14,194 bases of DNA from an uncultured Succinivibrio sp. (GCA_900754255.1 CAAECI010000054.1:1-14194); one strand, 5' to 3'. Counted from the stretch's first letter, positions 1 to 7,177 are shown. Notes: generated by a model from the sequence alone, not told the origin. Numbers and translations: made by a program.

Positions 1-98
1 AGAAATTTAAAAACCTTATCGTCCGTGACGTTCACGTTTTCGAGGATCCTCGTACGATCCTCCGGCCTGTGCGGATTTAATTTTGTGAGATTCAGCAT
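1..98 (-). CDS. Start of an unrecognised protein (partial, runs off left edge)
   Basis: Only the first 32 codons are visible, reading leftward from an ATG at 98-96 with no stop before the edge. The peptide begins MLNLTKLNPHRPEDRTRILE and continues as a charged, hydrophilic sequence with no signal peptide or membrane segment. I do not recognise the family. The case for a real gene rests on a consensus Shine-Dalgarno AAGGAG (113-108) placed 9 nt before the ATG, an open frame to the edge, and a plausible promoter plus structured leader upstream on the same strand. It lies downstream of cnoX on the same strand but behind a terminator, so it is probably its own transcription unit. The leader hairpin covering the SD suggests control of translation (inference). 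Confidence 0.55.
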   Translation of the reverse strand, partial: MLNLTKLNPHRPEDRTRILENVNVTDDKVFKF

Positions 99-108
99 AT
101 TTAAAAGC

Positions 109-141
109 TCCTTATGAAGTTGAATTAATTTTTCATAAGGA
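109..141 (-). promoter_or_regulatory. Hairpin that sequesters the Shine-Dalgarno of the left-edge gene
   Basis: Two perfect 10-bp complementary arms at 109-118 and 132-141 are separated by a 13-nt AT-rich loop. On the minus-strand transcript the 3' arm contains five of the six bases of the AAGGAG SD (113-108) of the gene starting at 98, so the folded form would hide the ribosome-binding site. It could act as a thermosensor, a protein-binding site or a translational switch. The pairing is read directly; the function is inferred. Confidence 0.55.
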
Positions 142-153
142 TATAGCCGAGTC

Positions 154-209
154 TTTTTCATTACCCCCGAAAAGAGGCGCTTAGCGCCGGATTTCGGGGG
201 GATGAAAAA
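154..209 (-). repeat. Long composite inverted repeat in the leader of the left-edge gene
   Basis: A nested inverted repeat: outer arms 154-161/202-209 (8 bp), middle arms 164-172/192-200 (9 bp, C5GAAA with TTTCG5) and inner arms 176-180/184-188 (5 bp) around a 3-nt loop. Small internal loops separate the stems. No T-tract follows on either strand, so it is not a classical intrinsic terminator. The right half (183-203) is repeated exactly at 2955-2975, which suggests a dispersed extragenic element. It falls inside the predicted transcript leader of the gene starting at 98. Confidence 0.6.
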
Positions 210-228
210 TAAATGTCCTTTAGGATCA

Positions 229-257
229 ATGATAAGCAGAATATAATTTGTTTGCAA
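229..257 (-). promoter_or_regulatory. Candidate promoter for the left-edge gene
   Basis: On the minus strand, a -35-like TTGCAA (257-252) is followed after 17 nt by a -10-like TATCAT (234-229, five of six consensus bases). Transcription would begin near 222 and give a leader of about 124 nt that carries both hairpins described here. The -35 overlaps the T-tract of the cnoX terminator. It is identified by consensus matching only. Confidence 0.35.
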
Positions 258-281
258 AAAAAGCCCCGCAGATACGGAGCT
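256..281 (-). terminator. Intrinsic terminator after cnoX
   Basis: The minus-strand RNA folds as a 7-bp stem (281-275 with 268-262, including one G-U pair) around a 6-nt loop, followed directly by a run of U (262-256). It lies about 22 nt past the cnoX stop codon and closes the lapC-cnoX unit. Confidence 0.75.
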
Positions 282-303
282 TTTCGGCAAGACGAAAAAT
301 TTT

Positions 304-1140
304 TTAATACATGAGGGTGTAAAGCTTGCCGCGATAAACCTTTTGTAAAGGATCGCCTGCAAGGGTATTTAAAATATCAATGAAGGTTTTTTTGATCTCT
401 GCTTTGGAGAGATCCTGTTTTAAAAGCTCGTAGAGCATTTCCAGGGCTTCCTGATTTTTCCCCGCCTCCGACAAAGCGGCTGCATATTTGCAGGTTAACT
501 CGTCATTCTCAGGATGTGCCTCATGTTCATCACGTAATTTGCGCAGCTCGGGACTGTCGGCAGCCTGCTCGGCTAAGGTAAGAGCCGAGATCAGATCCTT
601 ATAATCCTGAGAGTTCTGCTCCTGGCGGCCCGGATTGTCGAGCAATTCGTGGGCTTTTTCACAGCGTTTGGCCTTGATGCAAAGACGGGCGTATATGAGC
701 TTGGTATCAAGATTTTTGGGATCTCCCTCGTAAGCCTTGGCAGCCTTCGTCAGTGCGGTATTGAGATCGCCTGCAGCCTCCGCCTCCAAGGCCTCGCGGG
801 TCAGTAGCTCCGTTTCGGACGGATGATATTTTTTGACGAGATCGCCTATCCCGCTTACAACTTCGTCTCCCTGCAGTGCGTCGACCGGCTGACCCTTTTT
901 AAATACTATGAGTGCAGGAACCGAGCGTAACCCGAGCTGCATGGCTACAGCCTGACCGACGGCAGAGGTAACGTCGGCCTCGGCCAAGGACACATAAGGA
1001 TCGGAAGCGCCGATCGCAGCCTTGACGGCGGCGTTAGCCTGCTGACATTCGGGAGCATCGGCGAAGAAATAGACGAAAACAGCCTTTTCTTGGGAGCCCT
1101 GCAGGATCACCTGCTGCACGTTTTGTTCTGTAAGCAACAT
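304..1140 (-). CDS. cnoX: Chaperedoxin CnoX (YbbN): thioredoxin-like plus TPR protein
   Basis: The 278-aa product aligns end to end with E. coli CnoX/YbbN (284 aa), a cytosolic holdase. E. coli CnoX protects proteins during hypochlorous stress and hands them to GroEL or DnaK. Residues 1-105 form the thioredoxin fold with the cis-Pro at P75 (SVPAL). TPR-like helices fill 115-278, and the C-terminus (KVYRGKLYTLMY) closely matches E. coli. The active-site position reads APEC (C32), so only one redox cysteine is present, and the second cysteine of E. coli CnoX (C63 in LDCDA) is replaced in ADVTS. The ATG has an AGGA ribosome site 8 nt upstream, within a segment that overlaps the lapC stop, which suggests translational coupling. 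A terminator follows. Confidence 0.92.
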   Translation of the reverse strand: MLLTEQNVQQVILQGSQEKAVFVYFFADAPECQQANAAVKAAIGASDPYVSLAEADVTSAVGQAVAMQLGLRSVPALIVFKKGQPVDALQGDEVVSGIGDLVKKYHPSETELLTREALEAEAAGDLNTALTKAAKAYEGDPKNLDTKLIYARLCIKAKRCEKAHELLDNPGRQEQNSQDYKDLISALTLAEQAADSPELRKLRDEHEAHPENDELTCKYAAALSEAGKNQEALEMLYELLKQDLSKAEIKKTFIDILNTLAGDPLQKVYRGKLYTLMY

Positions 1141-1153
1141 AGCTTTTGTCCTT

Positions 1154-2881
1154 TTATTGGATAAATCTGTTTAGATCGCGCGTAGCACCAATGAGATGCT
1201 CGAGGTTGGGATTGATACTGGTCCTGTTCTCGCCGCTTTGAGTGTACGCCTCACCGTTGCTTTTATATATGGTGACGGATCTCCCGTCTATCAAGATGAG
1301 ATTGTTGTCAAAAGAGGTGACAATGTATTTGCGGTTGCCGAGATCGGATAAATTTCTGCCTATGGAGTAAAGCGAGCTGTCGGATTGTATGCCTAAAATT
1401 TCGCGACCTACGGTAGGGGCGAGATCAAAGTGGGAGGTCGGTATGTCGGTGCTCAAAGCCCGTTTGGTACCGCCCGGCCAGATTACAATCATGGGAACAT
1501 GCTGATATTGCCTTGAAAAAATTTCATCACGATTGTTTAAGGCTGGGGATCCGGAGGCGGAGGTAATAAAAACCAATGCATTATCAAGCACCCCGTCCGT
1601 ACGCAGCTTTTCAATGAAGTCGCTTAGACGGGCATCGATGCGACGCAATATACGCCGACGATCCTGTGCATTCGTTTCCTGCATTAAATCGTTTAACGCC
1701 AAGGTTAAGGCCAAATGACGATCGTCATTTAGCTCAAATGAGATTTCATCGGCCTTGGCAAATACCGCTTCATCATTTTTTACCTCGGTAAAGTTCAGAG
1801 CTCGCATGCCGTGAGGGGCATTTTTCTGCTCTGAACGGTTACCTGCCGATTGAATGAGACGAACGGAGTATTCGTTGCGGAATAATTCTTCTCTTACCAC
1901 CGGATATACATGGCGCTTCTTAAAGGCGGGGGCATATTGAACGGGCAGACCGTAGCTTATGGCAAACAGATTGTCATTAACGTCGGGATAAGGAAGATAG
2001 TGATTTTCAAAGCTTTGGTAGTTGCTTTTGAGCGCGATTAGGCCCGGGGTGTCCTGCATATTCAAATCGCTGTAGGACAGACCGTTTATAAAAACGGAAA
2101 TAATGTGAGAACGTGAGGCGGAGCCCTCGTCGATCTCAAGATCACCAAGAGGATAGTTGAAACGAGGCTCGCCCTTACCCTCGTCGCTCACGGTGCTGAT
2201 AAAACCGTGATTGGTCAAAAAGGCGCGCGCGGTCAGCGGATAGTGTGCAGGATACACATTGCGCATGGCCGTTATGGGATGATAACCCGTAGCATCGGCC
2301 CAGGCACTCATACCGTGACTTGAAAGAAAGGCCACAACCGCAACCGTACAGAATACGGTCGGAAAATGGTTGTTGCGTATTTTGCTTTTATAAAGTTCGC
2401 GCGTTGAGAGCTTGGCGGCAAGGATCTGCAGAGCGAGCACGGCGGGGACGGCCAGAAACATGAAGTTATAGTTAAGTCCCGTCGAAAAATCAAAATCCTC
2501 AAACATAAGATGCAGCACCGGCAGGCTTACGTGAACCTTGGCAGCCAGGTACAGCTTGATGTCAAAAAGTAAAATTGTGTCGCAGATCACTGCGATCAGC
2601 ACGGAAACAATTCTATAGGCGCGAAAGGATCCTATAAATGAAAGCGGAAAGAGCAACAGCAGATAAACGACGCAGGCCAGGAAGCTCATCTGACCGAGCC
2701 ACGAGCACAGAAGATATGTAAAGCTCACGAAGCTGTTGCTCGGGGGAGCTGCGTATACGTATACGAAGCCGATCAGACTTGTAAGGATCAGATTTAAAAA
2801 TAAAAAATGATGCCCCCAGAAGGAGGAGCGTGAAACCTGCTCACGGTAGCTGAAGACGTTTGAAAAATTCAGTGTGCTCAT
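1154..2881 (-). CDS. lapC: Inner-membrane LPS regulator LapC (YejM/PbgA), sulfatase-like periplasmic domain
   Basis: The 575-aa product is co-linear with E. coli YejM/LapC (586 aa). That protein senses LPS at the periplasmic leaflet and restrains LapB-FtsH degradation of LpxC, which sets LPS output. About five hydrophobic segments (roughly 26-44, 60-82, 88-110, 138-156, 172-192) precede a periplasmic alkaline-phosphatase/sulfatase-fold domain (about 255-540). Shared landmarks are the N-terminal SFWGHHFLFLNLIL, the linker SAWADATGYHPITAMR, YPLTARAFLTNHG, and HVPMIVIWPGG. Metal-ligand and nucleophile positions are degenerate: INGLSYS (N266) where E. coli has VDGLNYS, and no Ser/Thr in PDVNDN (299-304). 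This suits a regulatory pseudo-hydrolase. It is the first gene of a unit with cnoX, 13 nt downstream. The SD is weak (GGA). Confidence 0.92.
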   Translation of the reverse strand: MSTLNFSNVFSYREQVSRSSFWGHHFLFLNLILTSLIGFVYVYAAPPSNSFVSFTYLLCSWLGQMSFLACVVYLLLLFPLSFIGSFRAYRIVSVLIAVICDTILLFDIKLYLAAKVHVSLPVLHLMFEDFDFSTGLNYNFMFLAVPAVLALQILAAKLSTRELYKSKIRNNHFPTVFCTVAVVAFLSSHGMSAWADATGYHPITAMRNVYPAHYPLTARAFLTNHGFISTVSDEGKGEPRFNYPLGDLEIDEGSASRSHIISVFINGLSYSDLNMQDTPGLIALKSNYQSFENHYLPYPDVNDNLFAISYGLPVQYAPAFKKRHVYPVVREELFRNEYSVRLIQSAGNRSEQKNAPHGMRALNFTEVKNDEAVFAKADEISFELNDDRHLALTLALNDLMQETNAQDRRRILRRIDARLSDFIEKLRTDGVLDNALVFITSASGSPALNNRDEIFSRQYQHVPMIVIWPGGTKRALSTDIPTSHFDLAPTVGREILGIQSDSSLYSIGRNLSDLGNRKYIVTSFDNNLILIDGRSVTIYKSNGEAYTQSGENRTSINPNLEHLIGATRDLNRFIQ

Positions 2882-2914
2882 GAGAATTCCGTATTAGCCG
2901 TTTTAGTTCAGTTG

Positions 2915-2944
2915 ATTTTAGCATTTTAAGCGGTCACCTGAAAA
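2915..2944 (-). promoter_or_regulatory. Candidate extended -10 promoter of lapC-cnoX
   Basis: On the minus strand TGC-TAAAAT (2923-2915) matches an extended -10. An 18-nt spacer separates it from a weak -35-like TTTTCA (2944-2939). A second TAAAAT lies at 2928-2923, so the exact hexamer is uncertain. It is the only good -10 in the 143-bp divergent region before lapC. Confidence 0.35.
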
Positions 2945-2954
2945 AAAAGCGCCG

Positions 2955-2975
2955 AGCGCCGGATTTCGGGGGGAT
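2955..2975. repeat. Second copy of the 21-bp extragenic repeat
   Basis: This stretch is identical over 21 bp to 183-203, in the same orientation. Here the left half of the long hairpin is missing and is replaced by an A-run and a short GCGC palindrome (2949-2959). It looks like a truncated copy. It lies between the divergent lapC and VWA genes, 74-94 nt before the lapC start, close to the distance of the first copy from its own minus-strand gene (85-105 nt). Confidence 0.6.
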
Positions 2976-3024
2976 CGATTTTTAAAAGGGTGCAAAATCC
3001 TTCAAAAATACGAAGGAGTTTAAA

Positions 3025-4686
3025 ATGCAAGGAACAGTAGCCGGGGCTTTGCCCATCATCGTTACGAACTATGCCAGAGCCTTCGGTGTAGTGGTACGCA
3101 TGCAAGGCATGCAGGCCTATACCGACGGAGATGTGATCACTATACCGCGTCTTGACCTAAAAGATCCCGTCAAAGCCCGACTGGCGTACGGTTACTTGGC
3201 CCATGAGGCCGCTCATGTTCGTTATACGGATTTTTCCATAGTGAAAAAATGCAGCGGTAATTATCTGCGCAGCTCGATCCTTAACATTCTTGAGGATGCG
3301 CGAGTGGAGCGTCTTATAGGTTCATCCTTCATCGGTGTATGGGAAAATCTGGAGTTGTTGCGATCCTATAGATCTGAATCCTGGGAACAATACAAAACAA
3401 AAGTAGGGTGGTTGCCTCTGTTACAGGTGATCTTAGCTTTTTTGCTGTGCTACACAGGCAGCTATTGTCAGCGCTTTAGAATTTTGCGCGATCGTGCGGC
3501 ATTTTTGTGTCGAATTTTACGCGCTCGCATGTCAAAGCATGGCGTGCGTCGTCTGGCACGCTTAAGTCTTAGGGTTTTGCGGTGTAAGAATACGGCTGAG
3601 ATCATGAGACTCGGTGAGGACATAATCAGCCTGCTCAATACCAAGGGCGTTTTTGATCCGAACAATCATAAGCCCATAAAAATGCCGCGACGAAAAAGGA
3701 AGCTCAGTGAGGCAGCGGGTGATACGGGGGCATTAAAAAGGCAGCGTTTGAATGCGGAATTAAGTCGGGAGCTTTATGAACTTCAAAAAAGCATCGCCGG
3801 TGATTTCAGTAAGCTTGCTCCCTGCAGCGATCCGTCGAGTGTATTGACCGACATCAATGAGGATTCCGAAAGCGCCCGCGACGATCTGGGCATATTTGAG
3901 GTGGGGGTCTGTCGCAGCGGAAGGCCTGACTTCATAACTAAAATTGAAAGCTCCGCACGATTGCGCAGACAGCTTTCCGCACGCATAAGATCCTATGTGG
4001 AAAATTTGGGCGGGTCCCGTTTGCAGGGACATCGTATCAATCCCTATAAGGCCGTAATGGCAGAATTTGGGGAAAATGAAATTTTTTACGATCGCATCGA
4101 GGAGCAGGGGATGTCCACCTCCGTACATTTATTGGTGGATGTGTCGGGATCCATGATCTCAACGGACGGAGAGGCTCTTACCCGTGCGGAGGCCGCCTGC
4201 CGCTGTGCTCTGTCCTTGGCTTTGGCTTTAGACGGTATAGACGGAGTGGTTTCCATGTGCTCTTTTTTCCCGGGCATAAAATGCGAAATAGAAACGGCCC
4301 TGAAGCCTGGACAAAGGGTAAGGGAGTGTTCGTCATTATTCGATCAAAAGCCGCGCGGCTCCACTCCGCTGGCTCAGGCTTTGTGGCATGCGGCCTTGTC
4401 CGTGGAGCGGGCTCATTGCAACCGCAACATTGTTTTGGTTTTGACCGACGGTATTCCCGACAGCATCAAGCAGGCCAAGATTGCGCTTGAGCATTTGCAG
4501 GCCTTAAACGTCGAATGCTACGGTATAGGGCTGAGACTTGATTTCATACGCTCGCTCATACCGCAAAGCCGAGTGATCAGTTCCCCGTCCGAGCTTGAGC
4601 AGGCTATGTTTTCATTGCTGGAGAGGGTACTGCTGGGCGGGGATCGTGCGTTTAGAAATGATGTGGTGACTGAAGGAAAATCATAA
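3025..4686 (+). CDS. HExxH-VWA protein of the CobT-like type, function unknown
   Basis: The 553-aa protein has two recognisable parts. The N-terminal part (1-120) carries a zincin signature HEAAH (60-64) followed by NILEDARVE (87-95), whose acidic residues could supply a third metal ligand. The C-terminal part (about 363-535) is a von Willebrand A domain with a complete MIDAS: DVSGS (372-376), T447 in GSTPLAQAL and D475 in VLTDGIPD. Between them lie a hydrophobic stretch (129-146), an Arg-rich helical region (149-190) and a basic linker (PRRKRK at 221-226). This arrangement resembles CobT and NorD-type proteins, which normally work with a MoxR/CobS-type AAA+ ATPase. No such ATPase or cobalamin gene is in the window. 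The start is supported by AAGGAG 6 nt upstream. A CobT cobaltochelatase label would overstate the evidence. It is transcribed alone and ends before a weak terminator. Confidence 0.8.
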   Translation: MQGTVAGALPIIVTNYARAFGVVVRMQGMQAYTDGDVITIPRLDLKDPVKARLAYGYLAHEAAHVRYTDFSIVKKCSGNYLRSSILNILEDARVERLIGSSFIGVWENLELLRSYRSESWEQYKTKVGWLPLLQVILAFLLCYTGSYCQRFRILRDRAAFLCRILRARMSKHGVRRLARLSLRVLRCKNTAEIMRLGEDIISLLNTKGVFDPNNHKPIKMPRRKRKLSEAAGDTGALKRQRLNAELSRELYELQKSIAGDFSKLAPCSDPSSVLTDINEDSESARDDLGIFEVGVCRSGRPDFITKIESSARLRRQLSARIRSYVENLGGSRLQGHRINPYKAVMAEFGENEIFYDRIEEQGMSTSVHLLVDVSGSMISTDGEALTRAEAACRCALSLALALDGIDGVVSMCSFFPGIKCEIETALKPGQRVRECSSLFDQKPRGSTPLAQALWHAALSVERAHCNRNIVLVLTDGIPDSIKQAKIALEHLQALNVECYGIGLRLDFIRSLIPQSRVISSPSELEQAMFSLLERVLLGGDRAFRNDVVTEGKS

Positions 4687-4729
4687 GCTACGAGACCGGT
4701 GCGGCTTGACCGATATCTGCGGCTTTTGC

Positions 4730-4773
4730 GCCCCGCTTATTTTTCAGCGGGGCAGGGCGCTTTAGCCTGCCCC
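4730..4773 (+). other. Two mutually exclusive GC-rich hairpins downstream of the VWA gene
   Basis: A perfect 8-bp stem forms between 4730-4737 and 4746-4753 around a T-rich loop. A second 8-bp stem forms between 4749-4756 and 4766-4773. Bases 4749-4753 belong to both, so only one can form at a time. No T-tract follows either stem directly. They sit about 45 nt past the VWA stop and upstream of the candidate queA promoter, so they most likely protect or help end the VWA transcript. A switch role is speculative. Confidence 0.5.
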
Positions 4774-4786
4774 CTTACGATGAATT

Positions 4787-4806
4787 TAGGGCTTTGCCTA
4801 TTTTTT
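4787..4806 (+). terminator. Weak intrinsic terminator after the VWA gene
   Basis: A short stem (TAGG 4787-4790 with CCTA 4797-4800, extended by C4792-G4796 around a bulged G) is followed directly by six Ts (4801-4806). The T-run runs into the candidate extended -10 of queA, so terminator and promoter abut. Confidence 0.45.
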
Positions 4807-4814
4807 GTTAAAAT
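4806..4814 (+). promoter_or_regulatory. Candidate extended -10 promoter of queA-tgt
   Basis: TG-T-TAAAAT at 4806-4814 matches an extended -10. No good -35 is seen at the usual spacing. The start site would fall near 4821, directly at a hairpin of 8-bp arms (4821-4828 with 4844-4851) and a 15-nt loop. The transcript would then begin with a stem-loop, as in 5'-stabilised mRNAs (inference). Confidence 0.4.
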
Positions 4815-4881
4815 TGCATGATCTCGGCTTTAAAAAGAGTCATGCCGAGATGCCGTTGAATTCAGAGGTCGTTGACTTTAA

Positions 4882-5961
4882 ATGCTGCGCAGTGATTTTA
4901 ATTTTGAGCTTCCGCGTGAGCTCATAGCCGAATATCCAAGCGATGACAGAACCGGTTGTCGCATGTTGTGCTTAAAAGGTGAAGACGGATCGTTTAGCGA
5001 TCAACACTTTTTTGATCTGAAAAAATTCCTAACCCCGGGTGATCTGTTGGTTTTTAACGATACCAAGGTGATCCCCGCCCGCCTTTACGGTCGCAAAGCT
5101 ACGGGCGGTGCCGTGGAATTTTTGATAGAGCGCATTCTTACCAAAAATTCGGCCCTGTCGCATATGAAGGCCTCCAAAAGTGCCAAGAGCGGAAGCCTCA
5201 TTACGCTCGAGGGCGGCGGCAAATTGCTGGTAACCGGGCGCGAGGGCGAGCTGTTTAAGGTCGAAACCGCCGACGGCTCTTCCATTCTCGATCTCTTAAA
5301 TGCCGAGGGGCATATACCGCTTCCGCCTTATATAGACAGACCGGATGAGGAGATTGACCGTGAGCGTTATCAGACCGTATACGGAAAGGTACCAGGAGCG
5401 GTGGCCGCACCGACGGCCGGACTTCATTTCGATGAAAAACAGCTGCAGGAATTGAAGGATATGGGCGTGCGTCAGGTTTTTTGTACCCTGCACGTGGGAG
5501 CAGGAACCTTCCAGCCCGTGCGAGAGGACGATATCAGTGCGCATCACATGCATTCGGAATTCGTTCACCTGTCAAAGGAGGTGGCTGATGCCGTCATTGC
5601 CACGCGTAAGGCCGGACATCGTGTCATTGCCGTCGGCACTACGGCCGTGCGCTCGCTTGAAAGCGCCGCGCAATATGCCGAAAGCATAGGAGCAGACGAG
5701 GCAATTACGGAGTTTTCGGCAGATACCTCCATCTTTATATATCCCGGCTATCGTTATCGCGTGGTCGACGCCCTCATAACCAATTTCCATCTGCCTGAGT
5801 CCACGCTGATCATGCTGGTGGCGGCGTTTGCCGGCTACGGTCACACCATGAATGCCTATCGGCACGCCGTACAGAGCGGTTATAAATTCTTCAGCTACGG
5901 AGATTGCATGTTCATAACGCGCGATCCGAACGCCTGGAAGGATTTGCCGCCGTCGGCCTAA
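4882..5961 (+). CDS. queA: S-adenosylmethionine:tRNA ribosyltransferase-isomerase QueA
   Basis: The 359-aa product matches E. coli QueA (356 aa) throughout. QueA transfers and isomerises the ribose of S-adenosylmethionine onto preQ1-tRNA to give epoxyqueuosine at position 34 of GUN-decoding tRNAs, in the cytosol. Conserved blocks seen are PGDLLVFNDTKVIPARLYGR, PLPPYIDRPDE, GAVAAPTAGLHFDE, LHVGAGTFQPV, AVGTTAVRSLESAA, NFHLPESTLIMLV and FSYGDCMFI. The ATG follows AGAGG by about 12 nt, and the encoded N-terminus (DFNFELPRELIAEYP) aligns with the E. coli start. It is the first gene of a pair with tgt, 18 nt downstream, which acts one step earlier in the same pathway. Confidence 0.97.
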   Translation: MLRSDFNFELPRELIAEYPSDDRTGCRMLCLKGEDGSFSDQHFFDLKKFLTPGDLLVFNDTKVIPARLYGRKATGGAVEFLIERILTKNSALSHMKASKSAKSGSLITLEGGGKLLVTGREGELFKVETADGSSILDLLNAEGHIPLPPYIDRPDEEIDRERYQTVYGKVPGAVAAPTAGLHFDEKQLQELKDMGVRQVFCTLHVGAGTFQPVREDDISAHHMHSEFVHLSKEVADAVIATRKAGHRVIAVGTTAVRSLESAAQYAESIGADEAITEFSADTSIFIYPGYRYRVVDALITNFHLPESTLIMLVAAFAGYGHTMNAYRHAVQSGYKFFSYGDCMFITRDPNAWKDLPPSA

Positions 5962-5979
5962 AATAATCCGAGGAAAATT

Positions 5980-7098
5980 ATGAAATTTACCGTCAAAAAA
6001 ACCTGCGGACGCGCCCGTTTGGGCAGTATGGAGTTGCCTCACGGCACCGTAAGAACTCCGGCCTTCATGCCCGTCGGAACCTGTGCCACCGTCAAGGGCA
6101 TGCGTCCTGAGCATATAAGCGAGCTCGGCGCCGACATACTTTTGGGCAATACCTTTCATTTGTGGTTACGTCCCGGATCCAAGATCATCGCCGCTCACGG
6201 CGGACTGCACGGCTTTATGAATTGGAAGGGGCCCATCCTTACCGATTCGGGCGGATTTCAGGTTTTTTCCCTATCGGGATTGCGTAAGGTTACCGAGGAG
6301 GGGGTGAAATTCAGACATCCCATCAACGGCTCGAAGCTTTTTTTGTCTCCCGAGATCTCCATGCAGATCCAGCATGATCTGAATTCGGACATAGTCATGC
6401 AGTTTGACGAGTGCATAGCCCTGCCAGCCGAGCGTAAGGAAATGAAGCGTGCCATGGAGCTGTCCTTACGATGGGCCAGACGTTGTCGTGACGAATTTGA
6501 CCGTCTGCAAAACCGCAATGCTCTGTTCGGTATCATTCAGGGCGGTACGGATAAGGAACTGCGTGAGCAATCGCTAAAGGGGCTTACGGATATAGGCTTT
6601 GACGGCTATGCCATAGGCGGTTTGGCCGTAGGTGAGAGCAAAAAGGACATGTACGGCGAATTGAACCATATCGCTCCCTTGATGCCGCAGGATCACCCTC
6701 GTTATCTCATGGGGGTGGGCACGCCCATGGATATTTTGCAGGGCGTTTTAAACGGCGTGGACATGTTTGACTGCGTGATGCCCTCGCGTAACGCCCGCAA
6801 CGGACATCTCTTCACCTCCGAGGGGGTGGTGCGCATACGTAATGCCGCCCATGCCTCCGATACCTCTCCTCTTGATAAGAACTGTCAATGCTATACATGC
6901 CGCAATTACAGCCGAGCCTACCTGCATCATCTGGACAAGTGCAACGAGATCCTGGGTGCGCACCTAAATACGCTGCATAACCTTTGGTTCTATGAGCACT
7001 TTATGGTCGACATACGTAAGGCCATTGAGGAGGATCGTCTTTTGCAGTTTGCGGAGGATTTCTATAAGGTTTGGGGGCGTCCCGAGCCCTTTGAATAG
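5980..7098 (+). CDS. tgt: tRNA-guanine transglycosylase Tgt
   Basis: The 372-aa product matches E. coli Tgt (375 aa). Tgt exchanges guanine-34 for preQ1 in tRNAs for Asp, Asn, His and Tyr; QueA then modifies the inserted base. The general acid/base D89 lies in TDSGGFQVFS and the nucleophile D264 in DMFDCVMPSRNARNGH. The zinc site is complete: C302, C304, C307 (CQCYTC) and H333. The start has AGGA just upstream. The gene shares a transcript with queA and is followed by a strong terminator, which separates it from the yajC-secDF unit. In E. coli the same five genes lie in the same order. Confidence 0.97.
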   Translation: MKFTVKKTCGRARLGSMELPHGTVRTPAFMPVGTCATVKGMRPEHISELGADILLGNTFHLWLRPGSKIIAAHGGLHGFMNWKGPILTDSGGFQVFSLSGLRKVTEEGVKFRHPINGSKLFLSPEISMQIQHDLNSDIVMQFDECIALPAERKEMKRAMELSLRWARRCRDEFDRLQNRNALFGIIQGGTDKELREQSLKGLTDIGFDGYAIGGLAVGESKKDMYGELNHIAPLMPQDHPRYLMGVGTPMDILQGVLNGVDMFDCVMPSRNARNGHLFTSEGVVRIRNAAHASDTSPLDKNCQCYTCRNYSRAYLHHLDKCNEILGAHLNTLHNLWFYEHFMVDIRKAIEEDRLLQFAEDFYKVWGRPEPFE

Positions 7099-7135
7099 GC
7101 GCAAGAAAAAAGCGTCTTTGATCATACGATTCGAA

Positions 7136-7177
7136 AAAAGCCGAATTTCTTCGAAAAAAAGAAGAAATTCGGCTTTT
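7136..7177 (+). terminator. Strong intrinsic terminator after tgt, probably bidirectional
   Basis: A perfect 14-bp stem (7139-7152 with 7161-7174) has an 8-nt A-rich loop, a T-run after it and an A-run before it. The A-run makes a T-run on the opposite strand, so it could stop transcription both ways. It begins about 38 nt past the tgt stop. Confidence 0.85.

Noticed and set aside
4821..4881. Possible preQ1 riboswitch before queA-tgt
   Set aside because: The leader has one plain hairpin but lacks the CCUC-like and A-rich tail elements of the small preQ1-I pseudoknot, and I could not fit a preQ1-II fold.
5572..6159. 195-codon open frame on the minus strand across queA and tgt
   Set aside because: It lies antisense to two clearly conserved genes, has no recognisable domain, and is an open-frame shadow.
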